This document shows, one piece after another, positions 34,534-40,791 of a DNA stretch of 40,791 nt. How positions within the stretch are numbered: position 1 is the stretch's first letter; each line of letters starts with the position of its first letter. Source of the stretch: Gammaproteobacteria bacterium 39-13. Lineage in GTDB: Bacteria > Pseudomonadota > Gammaproteobacteria > Berkiellales > Berkiellaceae. The DNA is taken from contig MKTN01000034.1 in the NCBI GenBank assembly GCA_001898235.1, forward strand, positions 1 through 40,791, written 5' to 3'. Under the pieces are notes generated by a model. That model searched no databases. It was not told where the DNA came from and saw only the letters and a program-made list of their open reading frames with translations. The translations under genes were made by a program, and so were the position numbers.

Positions 34534-35259
34534 ATGTCACATCATGGTGCTTCAAAGGGCGAAAAAGAGAAAGATAAAAAACAAAAAGAAGAGAAAGCTA
34601 AAAAAGGAAAAGTACACAGACCGAAGGGAGAAGAATACGAGGCGGATATAGAAGAAGGTTTAAGTGAAGAGAAGTTAGAAAGGGAGCTCGGGTCAAAAGT
34701 CGGTTTTTTAATAACCCCTAAAGAAGAAGACGAAAAGAATGCTCGTAAAATGGAATTTGCCCGCCAGGAAATGCATAAGAGAGCAAAAAAACTAAAAGCA
34801 ATATTTGCATCAGTTTTTCCTAAACAAGAATGGAATCGTTCAGTGAATGAAAAAGATGGCAGTGTCACTTATACGAATAAGATTAATCCCAATCATAAGA
34901 TTATGGTTGAAGAAGAAAAAAATGATATTAAATTTTCTGGTACGCCTATTGAAAAATTAATTGAAGCCACAGCGGCATTTGAAGCAAAATTACCTGGGAT
35001 GACTTATGAAGTAGAGGCAGAAACAGCTGAAGATGCTATCGGCTTTATGGAAATGTTGCATCGAAATGGGTTTGATCTTAACAAAATTACCGATATTAAA
35101 TCGATGGATGGAAAAGAATTAATAACAAAAGAGGGTAAAAAAATTGGCGCTGAAAATCTAAAAGATATTATTGCTCAGATTGAACGAACGGTGCCTCGAA
35201 AAACAAGTGGAAAGGGACCTTCTCCAGGTTTGAGTGGGCGAAAACAAAGCGAGGAATGA
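34534..35259 (+). CDS. Highly charged orphan protein (241 aa)
   Basis: Not recognised. ATG at 34534 follows TAGGAGAT at proper spacing; a TTG six codons earlier would put the ribosome-binding site inside the gene. The first 70 residues are nearly all Lys and Glu and must be disordered or a charged helix. The middle, about 75-140, is a small mixed fold (for example WNRSVNEKDGSVTYTNKINP). Residues about 145-215 form a second unit (TAEDAIGFMEMLHRNGFDL). The tail is Lys/Ser/Gly/Pro-rich. No membrane segment or signal peptide. It follows the two membrane-protein genes by 103 bp on the same strand and may belong with them. Lys/Glu-rich tails occur in many type IV effectors, but this alone proves nothing. 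Confidence 0.72.
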   Translation: MSHHGASKGEKEKDKKQKEEKAKKGKVHRPKGEEYEADIEEGLSEEKLERELGSKVGFLITPKEEDEKNARKMEFARQEMHKRAKKLKAIFASVFPKQEWNRSVNEKDGSVTYTNKINPNHKIMVEEEKNDIKFSGTPIEKLIEATAAFEAKLPGMTYEVEAETAEDAIGFMEMLHRNGFDLNKITDIKSMDGKELITKEGKKIGAENLKDIIAQIERTVPRKTSGKGPSPGLSGRKQSEE

Positions 35260-35280
35260 AGCAAAAAACTTCGATTGAAA

Positions 35281-35874
35281 TTAGCCGTAACATTTCATGA
35301 GTAGTTCGTGATCGTCTGTGCCCTTTTTGGATTTAATAAAGTTACTCCAATGAGTAGCTGCGCTCTCAACTTCTTTTTCACGAAAGATTTCAGCTAGCAT
35401 ATAGGCTGCAGCTAAATTCCCGGCATAAGCGAGTCCTAGCATGCCGCCTTGCAAGCAAAGCTCAAATTGGGCATTTGCCGCTTCTTTGTCGTTATTTTGA
35501 ATCATATGTGAATTGAGTAGTAACACACAGTGACCAATGGTGCGGTTAGCTTGAAGATGACCTTCTGTTTGGCATTCAGGTCTATAGAAATTCCCGGAAT
35601 TGAGTGCCTTTTCATATTCAGCAAGTATCAATTTTGCTTCGTTATTGTTTTCTTCTTCTGTGACGCGTTCGAGACCTTGAATTAAGCAGTCATCATCTAA
35701 ATTTGCTGAATTCCCACAGCTGCCGATGATCCCAGATAAGGTTGCTCGCGAGGTTTCATTATCATCTCGTGATCGCAAATTTTTTAGATAAGTTTGATAG
35801 TCAATGGCAAAGAGGTGGGATGAAAATACTATCAAAAAAAGCGCAATTACTCTTTTACAAGATAATATATTCAT
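35281..35874 (-). CDS. Secreted six-cysteine protein, paralog 2
   Basis: 197 residues. A signal peptide of about 23 residues (hydrophobic RVIALFLIVFSSHLFA) precedes the mature part. The six mature cysteines (GSC, DDC, PEC, GHC, ELC, KCYG) align in order with those of the protein at 29687-30265. Shared blocks are DCLIQGL against DCILSGL, AKLILAEYEK against AKIMLEEFEK, and the closing AATHW...LLMKC against AAEWE...LKKC. Low overall identity suggests an old duplication. The C-terminal helices resemble Sel1/TPR units. Likely periplasmic or exported. It is convergent with the charged-protein gene, 21 bp apart. Confidence 0.78.
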   Translation of the reverse strand: MNILSCKRVIALFLIVFSSHLFAIDYQTYLKNLRSRDDNETSRATLSGIIGSCGNSANLDDDCLIQGLERVTEEENNNEAKLILAEYEKALNSGNFYRPECQTEGHLQANRTIGHCVLLLNSHMIQNNDKEAANAQFELCLQGGMLGLAYAGNLAAAYMLAEIFREKEVESAATHWSNFIKSKKGTDDHELLMKCYG

Positions 35875-36207
35875 TTCTACACCTAATGGTTATTGTGTTA
35901 GATAACATTGTTTTGTAAACTATTTAACATCAGAACGATCGCTAGTACATTAGATTATATCTTTCATTGTAAAATTTATCCTTCAGTTTTTGTATCTATT
36001 CAGCACAATTTAAAAATTTCGGAGAACGTCCCTATTTGTGATAAGTTTGTGTTAAAAATTGTCGAAAAAAGCGGAATTTACATCGATAAATGAGCATTTT
36101 TGAGTCAATTTTTAACAATAAAATTAGCCAAAGAGGTGCGTTCCAGTCTCCAGGGTGAATAGTTACCAGTTTTTTTATGCTCTTCGTCTGAAGAAAGGTG
36201 GTTGAGT
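35875..36207. other. 333-bp divergent intergenic region
   Basis: Holds the leader of the six-cysteine gene (-) and of ndh (+), and the nested inverted repeat at 36051-36116. I see no RNA gene and no confident promoter. Confidence 0.55.
36051..36116 (+). promoter_or_regulatory. Long nested inverted repeat upstream of ndh
   Basis: GTTAAAAATTG (36051-36061) pairs perfectly with CAATTTTTAAC (36106-36116). Inside, an A-run faces a T-run, and ATTTA...TAAAT around CATCG can form the tip. It lies 92 bp before the ndh start. It may be a regulator site or a folded leader. Confidence 0.55.
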
Positions 36208-37503
36208 ATGGTAAACCAAGTTGTACAGCAAAATCGCATTGTGATTGTTGGTTCAGGTTTTGGCGGGTTGAACGTTGTCAAAAGTTTAAAAAAAGCCGCC
36301 AACTGCAAAATAACATTGATAGATAAAACGAATTACCACCTATTTCAACCCTTATTATACCAAGTTGCAACCGCTGCATTATCACCCAGCGATATCGCTA
36401 TGCCTATTCGAGAAATATTTAGAAATCTACCTAACGTTGAAACGTTGATGGGTACGGTCATGGCAATTAATAAGCATGATAAAACAATTTTGTTAGAAAG
36501 TGGTGAAGTTGTACCGTTTGATAATCTTATTATTGCGACAGGGGCAAGGCATTCCTATTTTGGCAAGAATCACTGGGAGGTGTTTTCCCCTGGTTTAAAA
36601 ACACTTCAAGATGCGGTGAATATAAGGGAAAGGATTTTAGCTTCTTTTGAGTTAGCTGAGCGCTCGCATGATAAAGAAGGAATGGATAAATATCTTCGGT
36701 TTATTATCATTGGTGGTGGACCGACTGGAATAGAAATGGCTGGTGCAATTGCAGAAATTGCACATCAGAGTTTAAATAAAAATTATCGACGAGTTGATCC
36801 TAGAAAAGCGCAGATTTATCTTCTTGAAGGGGGAACGCAGCTGTTGGCGGGTTATCCTGCATCAATGGCAATGCGCGCCAAGCAAGATCTCGAAAAAATG
36901 GGTGTGACGGTGAAGCTTAATAGCCTTGCGACTGAGATCACTGAAGAGGGCGTTTATTTAGGAAATGAGTTTTTGGTTGCACATAATATAATATGGGCGG
37001 CTGGGAATGAGGCTTCTCCTTTATTGAAAACCTTAAATGTGCCTTTAGACAAGCAAGGTCGTGTGATTGTCGAGACTGATCTTAGTGTCCCTCATTACCC
37101 CGATATATTTGTGATAGGGGATGCGGCTTGTTTTATGGATCAAAATGGACGCGCTTTACCTGCAGTCGCGCCGGTTGCTGTTCAGCAAGGTGTATATGTG
37201 GGAAAAATGATTGGCAAGCAAGTAAAAAAAGAAACACGCAAACCTTTTCGGTATGTTGATAGAGGGATGATGGCCACCATAGGAAAATATAAAGCTTTAG
37301 TGATGTCAGGTCCCTTTAAATGTACGGGCTTTTTAGCATGGATGGCATGGTGTTTTATTCATATTTATTTTTTAATTGGCTATAGAACAAAATTCTTTGT
37401 ATTTGCGCAATGGGTTTTTTACTTTTTCTGGGGACATAGAAACGTTCGGTTAATATTCAAACCTTTGCATATTAAGCCAGACGATGAAGAATTTATTTCA
37501 TAA
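36208..37503 (+). CDS. ndh: Type II NADH dehydrogenase
   Basis: 431 residues from the ATG at 36208, six bases after AGGTGG; a TTG two codons earlier is too close to that site. IVIVGSGFGGLN near 12-23 is the FAD Rossmann motif, NYHLFQPLLYQVATAALSP near 45-63 is the NDH-2 signature, and FIIIGGGPTGIEMAG near 165-179 binds NADH. IFVIGDAACF near 294-303 closes the FAD site. The C-terminal GFLAWMAWCFIHIYFLIGY is the hydrophobic membrane-attachment region. The enzyme oxidises NADH and reduces quinone without pumping protons. A periplasmic phosphatase gene follows by 10 bp and is probably co-transcribed. Confidence 0.93.
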   Translation: MVNQVVQQNRIVIVGSGFGGLNVVKSLKKAANCKITLIDKTNYHLFQPLLYQVATAALSPSDIAMPIREIFRNLPNVETLMGTVMAINKHDKTILLESGEVVPFDNLIIATGARHSYFGKNHWEVFSPGLKTLQDAVNIRERILASFELAERSHDKEGMDKYLRFIIIGGGPTGIEMAGAIAEIAHQSLNKNYRRVDPRKAQIYLLEGGTQLLAGYPASMAMRAKQDLEKMGVTVKLNSLATEITEEGVYLGNEFLVAHNIIWAAGNEASPLLKTLNVPLDKQGRVIVETDLSVPHYPDIFVIGDAACFMDQNGRALPAVAPVAVQQGVYVGKMIGKQVKKETRKPFRYVDRGMMATIGKYKALVMSGPFKCTGFLAWMAWCFIHIYFLIGYRTKFFVFAQWVFYFFWGHRNVRLIFKPLHIKPDDEEFIS

Positions 37504-37513
37504 AGGAGTAACG

Positions 37514-38164
37514 ATGAAAACAAAAATAATAAGCTTATGTTTGTCTCTAACTTTCTTTTCGCATGGGCTTTATGCATTGCAAGAGCGCCATTTAATTATT
37601 ATTCGACATGGGGAGCATACGTTGAATGCAACAAGAGAATATAACACCAATCCTAAGCATTCTGGCTATAAAGTAGCCCCGTTAACAGATAAGGGACGCT
37701 CCGAAGCCAAAGAAGCGGCTGAGCGCTTACTAACGCATGGCTTTGATAATCGCAGCATTGCCGCTGTATATGTATCACCTTTACCACGTGCTGTAGAAAC
37801 TGCGGAAATATTGGCTGAAATTGGGGTTTATGCTAAAGAGAAGATAAAAGTAGATAAGCGATTAATCGAGACTCAAGCGGGAAACCGTGAAGGTCTTAAC
37901 AAAGATAAATATACCAAAGATTCATGGTATGTAGGGAATCACGAAGCAAAATCTTATGGTGGTGAATCCAGTGAAGATGTGCGTAAAAGAATGACGGCAG
38001 TATATGATGAGATTGAAAAGAAGCATCCTGAGGGACACGTTGTAGTTATCACCCATGGTATGCCTGCAATGGAATTATTAGATATGTTGGATCAGAACAA
38101 TATTAGATTATCGACGGGTGAAGTTTATGTGGTACCACTCGCTGATAGGAATCAAATAGCGTAG
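37514..38164 (+). CDS. Periplasmic histidine phosphatase
   Basis: 216 residues from ATG 37514, preceded by AAGGAG at ideal spacing. A start 30 bp upstream is rejected because it lacks this site and disrupts the signal peptide. MKTKIISLCLSLTFFSHGLY is a signal peptide ending before Leu-Gln-Glu. LIIIRHGEH (28-36) is the catalytic RHG motif. SPLPRAVETAEIL and VVITHGMPAMELL provide the second Arg and His. It is a phosphoglycerate-mutase-like phosphatase (SixA/acid-phosphatase type); the substrate is unknown and mutase activity is unlikely in the periplasm. Its last codons and stop (GCG TAG) are the first bases of a palindromic repeat. Confidence 0.88.
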   Translation: MKTKIISLCLSLTFFSHGLYALQERHLIIIRHGEHTLNATREYNTNPKHSGYKVAPLTDKGRSEAKEAAERLLTHGFDNRSIAAVYVSPLPRAVETAEILAEIGVYAKEKIKVDKRLIETQAGNREGLNKDKYTKDSWYVGNHEAKSYGGESSEDVRKRMTAVYDEIEKKHPEGHVVVITHGMPAMELLDMLDQNNIRLSTGEVYVVPLADRNQIA

Positions 38165-38241
38165 GTTGGGCCGTAAGGCCCAACACTTATAAAAATTAAT
38201 TGCTCGAATTTAATTGTTGGGCCCTAAGGCCCAACCTACGC
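38159..38241. repeat. GTTGGGCC palindromic repeat pair (REP-like)
   Basis: Two hairpins, GTTGGGCC-GTAA-GGCCCAAC (38165-38184) and GTTGGGCC-CTAA-GGCCCAAC (38216-38235). The outermost GCGTAGGTTGGGCC (38159-38172) and GGCCCAACCTACGC (38228-38241) also pair perfectly over 14 bp. The element can fold as two hairpins or one long stem. It supplies the stop codon of the phosphatase gene. Confidence 0.9.
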
Positions 38242-38250
38242 TTGTTAACC

Positions 38251-38270
38251 CTCTCTCACAAGTGGGAGAG
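38251..38270. terminator. Small stem-loop between convergent genes
   Basis: CTCTCTCA-CAAG-TGGGAGAG, 8-bp stem with one G-U pair, no T-run. Possibly a weak terminator or another REP-like piece. Confidence 0.4.
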
Positions 38271-38300
38271 GAGATCGGATAAAGATTTAGAGAAATGACG

Positions 38301-38732
38301 CTACACAATGTGCAATAACCGTCGAAGATCTGATTGGTTTTGCAACACATCCGCTAATGTATATTGATTTAATACATTCATAAAACTTTTTTGTGCTTCT
38401 TGTAGAATATGCTTTAACTTACATGCCGGTGCGATACAGCAATTTGATTTTTCTGCATTAAAACACGGAACAAGATCAAAATGAGATTCTAATTGTTGGA
38501 TTAAGATCCCTAAATTAATCTTTGCTGGATTGGCCGCTAAGGTTATTCCGCCATTTTTTCCGCGTGTGGTATTAATCAGTTCTAATTTCGATAAATTATG
38601 AATAATTTTGATTAGATGATTGTCTGAGATGTTATAGGCATTAGCAATATCACTGATGGTGCATTTGGTTTTCTTCATCGCAATATAAATAAGTGCTCGT
38701 AAAGAAAAATCTGTAAATTGAGTTAACTGCAT
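38301..38732 (-). CDS. nsrR: Rrf2-family regulator, NsrR-type
   Basis: 143 residues from the Met codon at 38730-38732. MQLTQFTDFSLRALIYIAM is the usual NsrR opening, with Asp8, a known cluster ligand in some NsrR proteins. A winged helix-turn-helix (TISDIANAYNISDNHLIKII) follows near 25-45, then the cluster cysteines in LVPC (90), NCCIAPAC (98, 99 and 104) and KLKHIL. NsrR represses its targets through a nitric-oxide-sensitive iron-sulfur cluster. A start nine codons upstream would overlap its own promoter and is rejected. Divergent from the globin-reductase genes, with a matching operator between, so autoregulation is likely. Confidence 0.88.
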   Translation of the reverse strand: MQLTQFTDFSLRALIYIAMKKTKCTISDIANAYNISDNHLIKIIHNLSKLELINTTRGKNGGITLAANPAKINLGILIQQLESHFDLVPCFNAEKSNCCIAPACKLKHILQEAQKSFMNVLNQYTLADVLQNQSDLRRLLHIV

Positions 38733-38752
38733 ACGATGCTCTAAACAAATAG

Positions 38753-38781
38753 TTGACATACATTATCCATCTTCTTAAGAT
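38753..38781 (+). promoter_or_regulatory. Globin-reductase operon promoter
   Basis: TTGACA (38753-38758), 17 bases, TAAGAT (38776-38781). Transcription should start near 38788, about 25 nt before the ATG. The -10 box overlaps the NsrR-like palindrome. Confidence 0.75.
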
Positions 38782-38790
38782 GTATTTCAA
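38762..38790 (-). promoter_or_regulatory. Divergent promoter of the nsrR-type gene
   Basis: On the minus strand, TTGAAA (38785-38790), 17 bases, GATAAT (38762-38767). The -35 box lies inside the NsrR-like palindrome. The predicted transcript starts near 38755, before the Met at 38732. Confidence 0.6.
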
Positions 38791-38799
38791 ATATACCTT
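38777..38799. promoter_or_regulatory. NsrR-like operator
   Basis: AAGATGTATTT-C-AAATATACCTT, two 11-bp half-sites matching at 9 of 11 positions. It is very close to the known NsrR site form AAGATGYATTT in inverted repeat. It overlaps the -10 of the globin promoter and the -35 of the regulator promoter, so binding would block both. Confidence 0.8.
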
Positions 38800-38812
38800 A
38801 TGGAGAGTTCTC

Positions 38813-39181
38813 ATGAATGTTTCTCTTTTCGAACGATTAGGCGGCCCGACTGCAGTTAACCAAGCAGTAGAAATTTTTTATCGAAAAATGTTATGTGATG
38901 AACGCGTCAGTTATTTTTTTGATGATATTGATATGGATAAGCAAATCCTTAAACAGAAAGGTTTCTTGACGATGGTATTTGGTGGGCCTAATCAATATAC
39001 CGGAAGAAATATGCGTGAAGGACATCGTCATTTATTAGAAAAGGGGCTAAATGATTTGCATGTTGATATCGTGTTAGAGCATTTAGCTGCAACATTGAAG
39101 GAGCTTGGAGCACATGAAAATGATATTGCTGAAGTGATCTCAGTTGCAAATAGTGTTCGTTCAGATGTTTTGGACAGATAA
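38813..39181 (+). CDS. Truncated haemoglobin, group I
   Basis: 122 residues from ATG 38813, preceded by GGAGAG at good spacing; an upstream extension to 38753 crosses the promoter and operator and is rejected. LFERLGGPTAVNQAVEIFYR holds Gly-Gly and a Tyr23 that aligns with the ligand-binding B10 Tyr. LKQKGFLTMVFGGPNQYTGR has Gln48 at the E11-like place and the family's GGPxxYTG. MREGHRHL gives the proximal His71. Group I truncated globins can oxidise nitric oxide to nitrate. The reductase gene begins two bases after its stop, which points to a shared transcript and joint function. Its promoter overlaps the NsrR-like site. Confidence 0.88.
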   Translation: MNVSLFERLGGPTAVNQAVEIFYRKMLCDERVSYFFDDIDMDKQILKQKGFLTMVFGGPNQYTGRNMREGHRHLLEKGLNDLHVDIVLEHLAATLKELGAHENDIAEVISVANSVRSDVLDR

Positions 39182-39183
39182 TT

Positions 39184-40143
39184 ATGCTGCAAGTTGAATA
39201 CAACGGCGAAATTTATGAGCGTAAAAAAGACGAAAGTATTTTAAGCTGTCTTATCAGGCATGGTATTGAATACCCGCATTCATGTCAGGCTGGTATTTGT
39301 CAAGCATGCCTTGCGAAAACCAAAGAAAAAGAGAGCATAGAGTCTTCTTGGCAAGCGGAGCTCCCTCATACCTTAAGAGCACAAGGATATTTTTTAACCT
39401 GCTTAGCAAAACCAAAAGCAAATTTTCAGCTATCATCTGTTGAGGATGCCGAATGTGATTCTGTTGCAGTTGTCCAAGATATAAAACATTTAAACCATAA
39501 TGTAACGCAAATTAAGCTAGTGACCGATAATTTAAATATTTGGGTGCCGGGTCAATATATTCATTTGATTAATTCAGAAAATGTCTGCCGTAGTTATTCA
39601 ATTGCCAATATTCCCTTTCAAGAGGGCTACATTGAATTACACGTTAAACGTGTTTTAGGTGGTGCAATGAGTAATTGGTTATGGGATGAAAATAGAATCA
39701 ACACAGCGGTACGCATAAGAGGACCATTTGGTAAATGCTATTACAATAATCCTAACAATAATAGCTTTGATATTGTGCTAGCGGGCACAGGAACTGGATT
39801 GGCACCTTTAGTAGCCATTATTAAGAGTGCTTATGAGCAAAATCATCAAGGCAAAATTACATTATTACATGGTGGTTTAAATGATAACGATATTTATTAT
39901 GCTGACGAAATAAGAGAACTCGCCAAGGAAAATGGATCCTTTCATTATGATCCTTGCGTGCTTAATTCTAGCGGTCAGTTTCCCGTTGCTTCAATTGAAA
40001 AGCGAATTTTACAACACTTAAATGATGTGAAAAACACACAAGTATATGTGTGTGGACCTAAAGAGATAACCAATAAACTGAAAAGAGCAGCATTTATTGC
40101 GGGAGTCTCCTCGACTAAAATCTTTAGTGATGCATTTGTTTAA
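39184..40143 (+). CDS. Ferredoxin-FAD-NAD(P)H oxidoreductase, probable globin reductase
   Basis: 319 residues in three parts. Residues 1-80 are a plant-type [2Fe-2S] ferredoxin with Cys34, Cys39, Cys42 and Cys73 (CxxxxCxxC then C 31 residues later). About 90-185 is the FAD domain with RSYSIAN at 136-142. About 190-319 is the NAD(P)H domain with GTGTGLAPL at 201-209 and CGP at 290-292. The order resembles phenol-hydroxylase and CDP-6-deoxy-glucose reductase-type enzymes. It starts 2 bp after the globin gene. With that gene and the NsrR-type control, the likely task is feeding electrons to the globin so that it can keep turning over nitric oxide. This pairing is inferred. Confidence 0.85.
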   Translation: MLQVEYNGEIYERKKDESILSCLIRHGIEYPHSCQAGICQACLAKTKEKESIESSWQAELPHTLRAQGYFLTCLAKPKANFQLSSVEDAECDSVAVVQDIKHLNHNVTQIKLVTDNLNIWVPGQYIHLINSENVCRSYSIANIPFQEGYIELHVKRVLGGAMSNWLWDENRINTAVRIRGPFGKCYYNNPNNNSFDIVLAGTGTGLAPLVAIIKSAYEQNHQGKITLLHGGLNDNDIYYADEIRELAKENGSFHYDPCVLNSSGQFPVASIEKRILQHLNDVKNTQVYVCGPKEITNKLKRAAFIAGVSSTKIFSDAFV

Positions 40144-40176
40144 TACACAAGTAGCGCTTAATGTTGATGTGGCTTT

Positions 40177-40214
40177 TAGGTTGACTTTAATCAATTTCCC
40201 CTAAAGACAACCTA
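40177..40214. repeat. Stem-loop after the reductase gene
   Basis: TAGGTTGACTTTA (40177-40189) with TAAAGACAACCTA (40202-40214), 12 of 13 pairs, loop of 12. No T-run follows, so it is not a clear terminator. It could end the operon or be a REP-like element. Confidence 0.5.
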
Positions 40215-40354
40215 AATTCCTTTTGGGAAGGTTAATTATCTTTGTTTTCTTTCCGTTCATCGCTTTTACCTTGCCATTCACGCCTAAATAGTAAAAATAC
40301 GCGTAATTACCAATTAAATAAATATAAGTTAAATGACTTATTAAAGGGGAGAAC

Positions 40355-40791
40355 ATGGCACAGACACGCAGACAGGCACAAGCAGCAAAACAGAAACAAG
40401 TGGAAAATCGTTTTGAATATTTTGTGACTGTGGGTGTGATGACCGAAGATTGCAATCCTTTTGGCCACAGCTTTATGCTGTTTAGCACTTTAGATAATGA
40501 TCAGGGCAATGATGCCAAAGTGGAAATCGTCGATGCTGTGGGATTATATAGCCGCTATATGCCTGTATTAGGCTTTAAACCGTATACGCCGCAAGGACGT
40601 GTTAAAGCAGAAGCTCCTAAAGATTTTGTGGGAAAAGGTGGACTTTATCATCAAACCTTCAAAATTACTCAAGAAGAGATGGGGGCACTTTTCACCGCAG
40701 TGAATGCCGATCGCCGTAACATAGGGGATGAGGCACCGATTACAAATGAGAACGGTAAAAAAGAATATCGACCAGGCGGCCCGGTTTTCAA
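40355..40791 (+). CDS. Unknown protein, cut by the window end
   Basis: The frame from ATG 40355 stays open to the last base, at least 145 residues. GGGGAG precedes the start at good spacing. The N-terminus is Gln/Arg/Lys-rich (MAQTRRQAQAAKQKQVENR). A mixed fold follows that opens FEYFVTVGVMTEDCNPFGHS and FMLFSTLDNDQ, then YSRYMPVLGFKPYTPQGRV. No signal peptide or known motif was recognised. The NPFGHSF stretch is faintly like membrane-protein and phospholipid-handling motifs, but too short to use. The function is unknown and the rest of the gene lies outside the window. Confidence 0.65.
   Translation, partial: MAQTRRQAQAAKQKQVENRFEYFVTVGVMTEDCNPFGHSFMLFSTLDNDQGNDAKVEIVDAVGLYSRYMPVLGFKPYTPQGRVKAEAPKDFVGKGGLYHQTFKITQEEMGALFTAVNADRRNIGDEAPITNENGKKEYRPGGPVF

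Noticed and set aside
38159..38270. CRISPR array or tRNA in the repeat-rich gap
   Set aside because: The repeats are palindromic with no regular spacers, and no tRNA-like T-loop or cloverleaf was found.
38753..38812. Upstream start for the truncated globin
   Set aside because: The region is the promoter and operator, and ATG 38813 has the ribosome-binding site and the conserved globin N-terminus.
40201..40488. 95-codon minus-strand open frame
   Set aside because: It overlaps the ribosome-binding site and start of the + strand gene at 40355 and has no supporting features.

Overview
The window looks like the chromosome of a host-associated gammaproteobacterium, most likely a Legionellales relative (Legionella, Coxiella or Berkiella-like). 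This rests on AT-rich DNA, ordinary gammaproteobacterial housekeeping genes (ttcA, yheT, uraA, ndh, an asmA-family gene, an NsrR-type regulator), and interspersed large proteins with eukaryote-like modules: ankyrin repeats, a zeta-toxin-like P-loop domain, an FAD monooxygenase fused to ankyrin repeats, and a DOT1-like methyltransferase. The lineage is inferred from gene content only. No rRNA or tRNA gene was recognised.

Layout. 1-9.4 kb: a 5'-truncated lipase-like gene that starts inside a perfect inverted repeat; a decayed fragment of a cysZ 3' end; a giant ankyrin protein (1866 aa); a TraB/GumN-family gene; then the intact cysZ-like gene. The cysZ fragment and the intact cysZ 3' end are direct repeats that bracket the giant gene and the GumN gene, as an integrated island would be. 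9.4-17.7 kb: yheT hydrolase, a Sel1-repeat lipoprotein, an AsmA-family protein, a small orphan with a near-consensus promoter, ttcA, and an overlapping methyltransferase-TPR gene ending in a membrane anchor. 17.7-23.2 kb: the zeta-toxin-like protein, the monooxygenase-ankyrin fusion, TerC, and a small secreted protein. 23.2-29.2 kb: a leftward block (uraA, M50 protease, DOT1-like methyltransferase, AnkH-like ankyrin protein, small orphan, thiamine pyrophosphokinase). 29.2-35.9 kb: a small lipoprotein and a three-gene rightward set of unknown proteins, bracketed by two paralogous secreted six-cysteine proteins. 36-40.8 kb: type II NADH dehydrogenase with a periplasmic histidine phosphatase, then a nitric-oxide defence module, and the start of an unknown gene cut by the window end.

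The clearest functional system is at 38.3-40.1 kb. An Rrf2/NsrR-type gene is divergent from a truncated haemoglobin gene and an adjacent [2Fe-2S]/FAD/NAD(P)H reductase gene. Together these supply the parts of a flavohaemoglobin as separate polypeptides. The divergent region holds two back-to-back promoters, both overlapping a 23-bp NsrR-like palindrome.

The most unusual noncoding signal is a family of about 80-130 bp intergenic repeats (near 12.66, 15.05 and 29.0 kb, and perhaps 9.43 kb). Their central hairpin is kept by compensatory base changes. Several other palindromes (REP-like elements, terminators, long hairpins) fill the remaining gaps.
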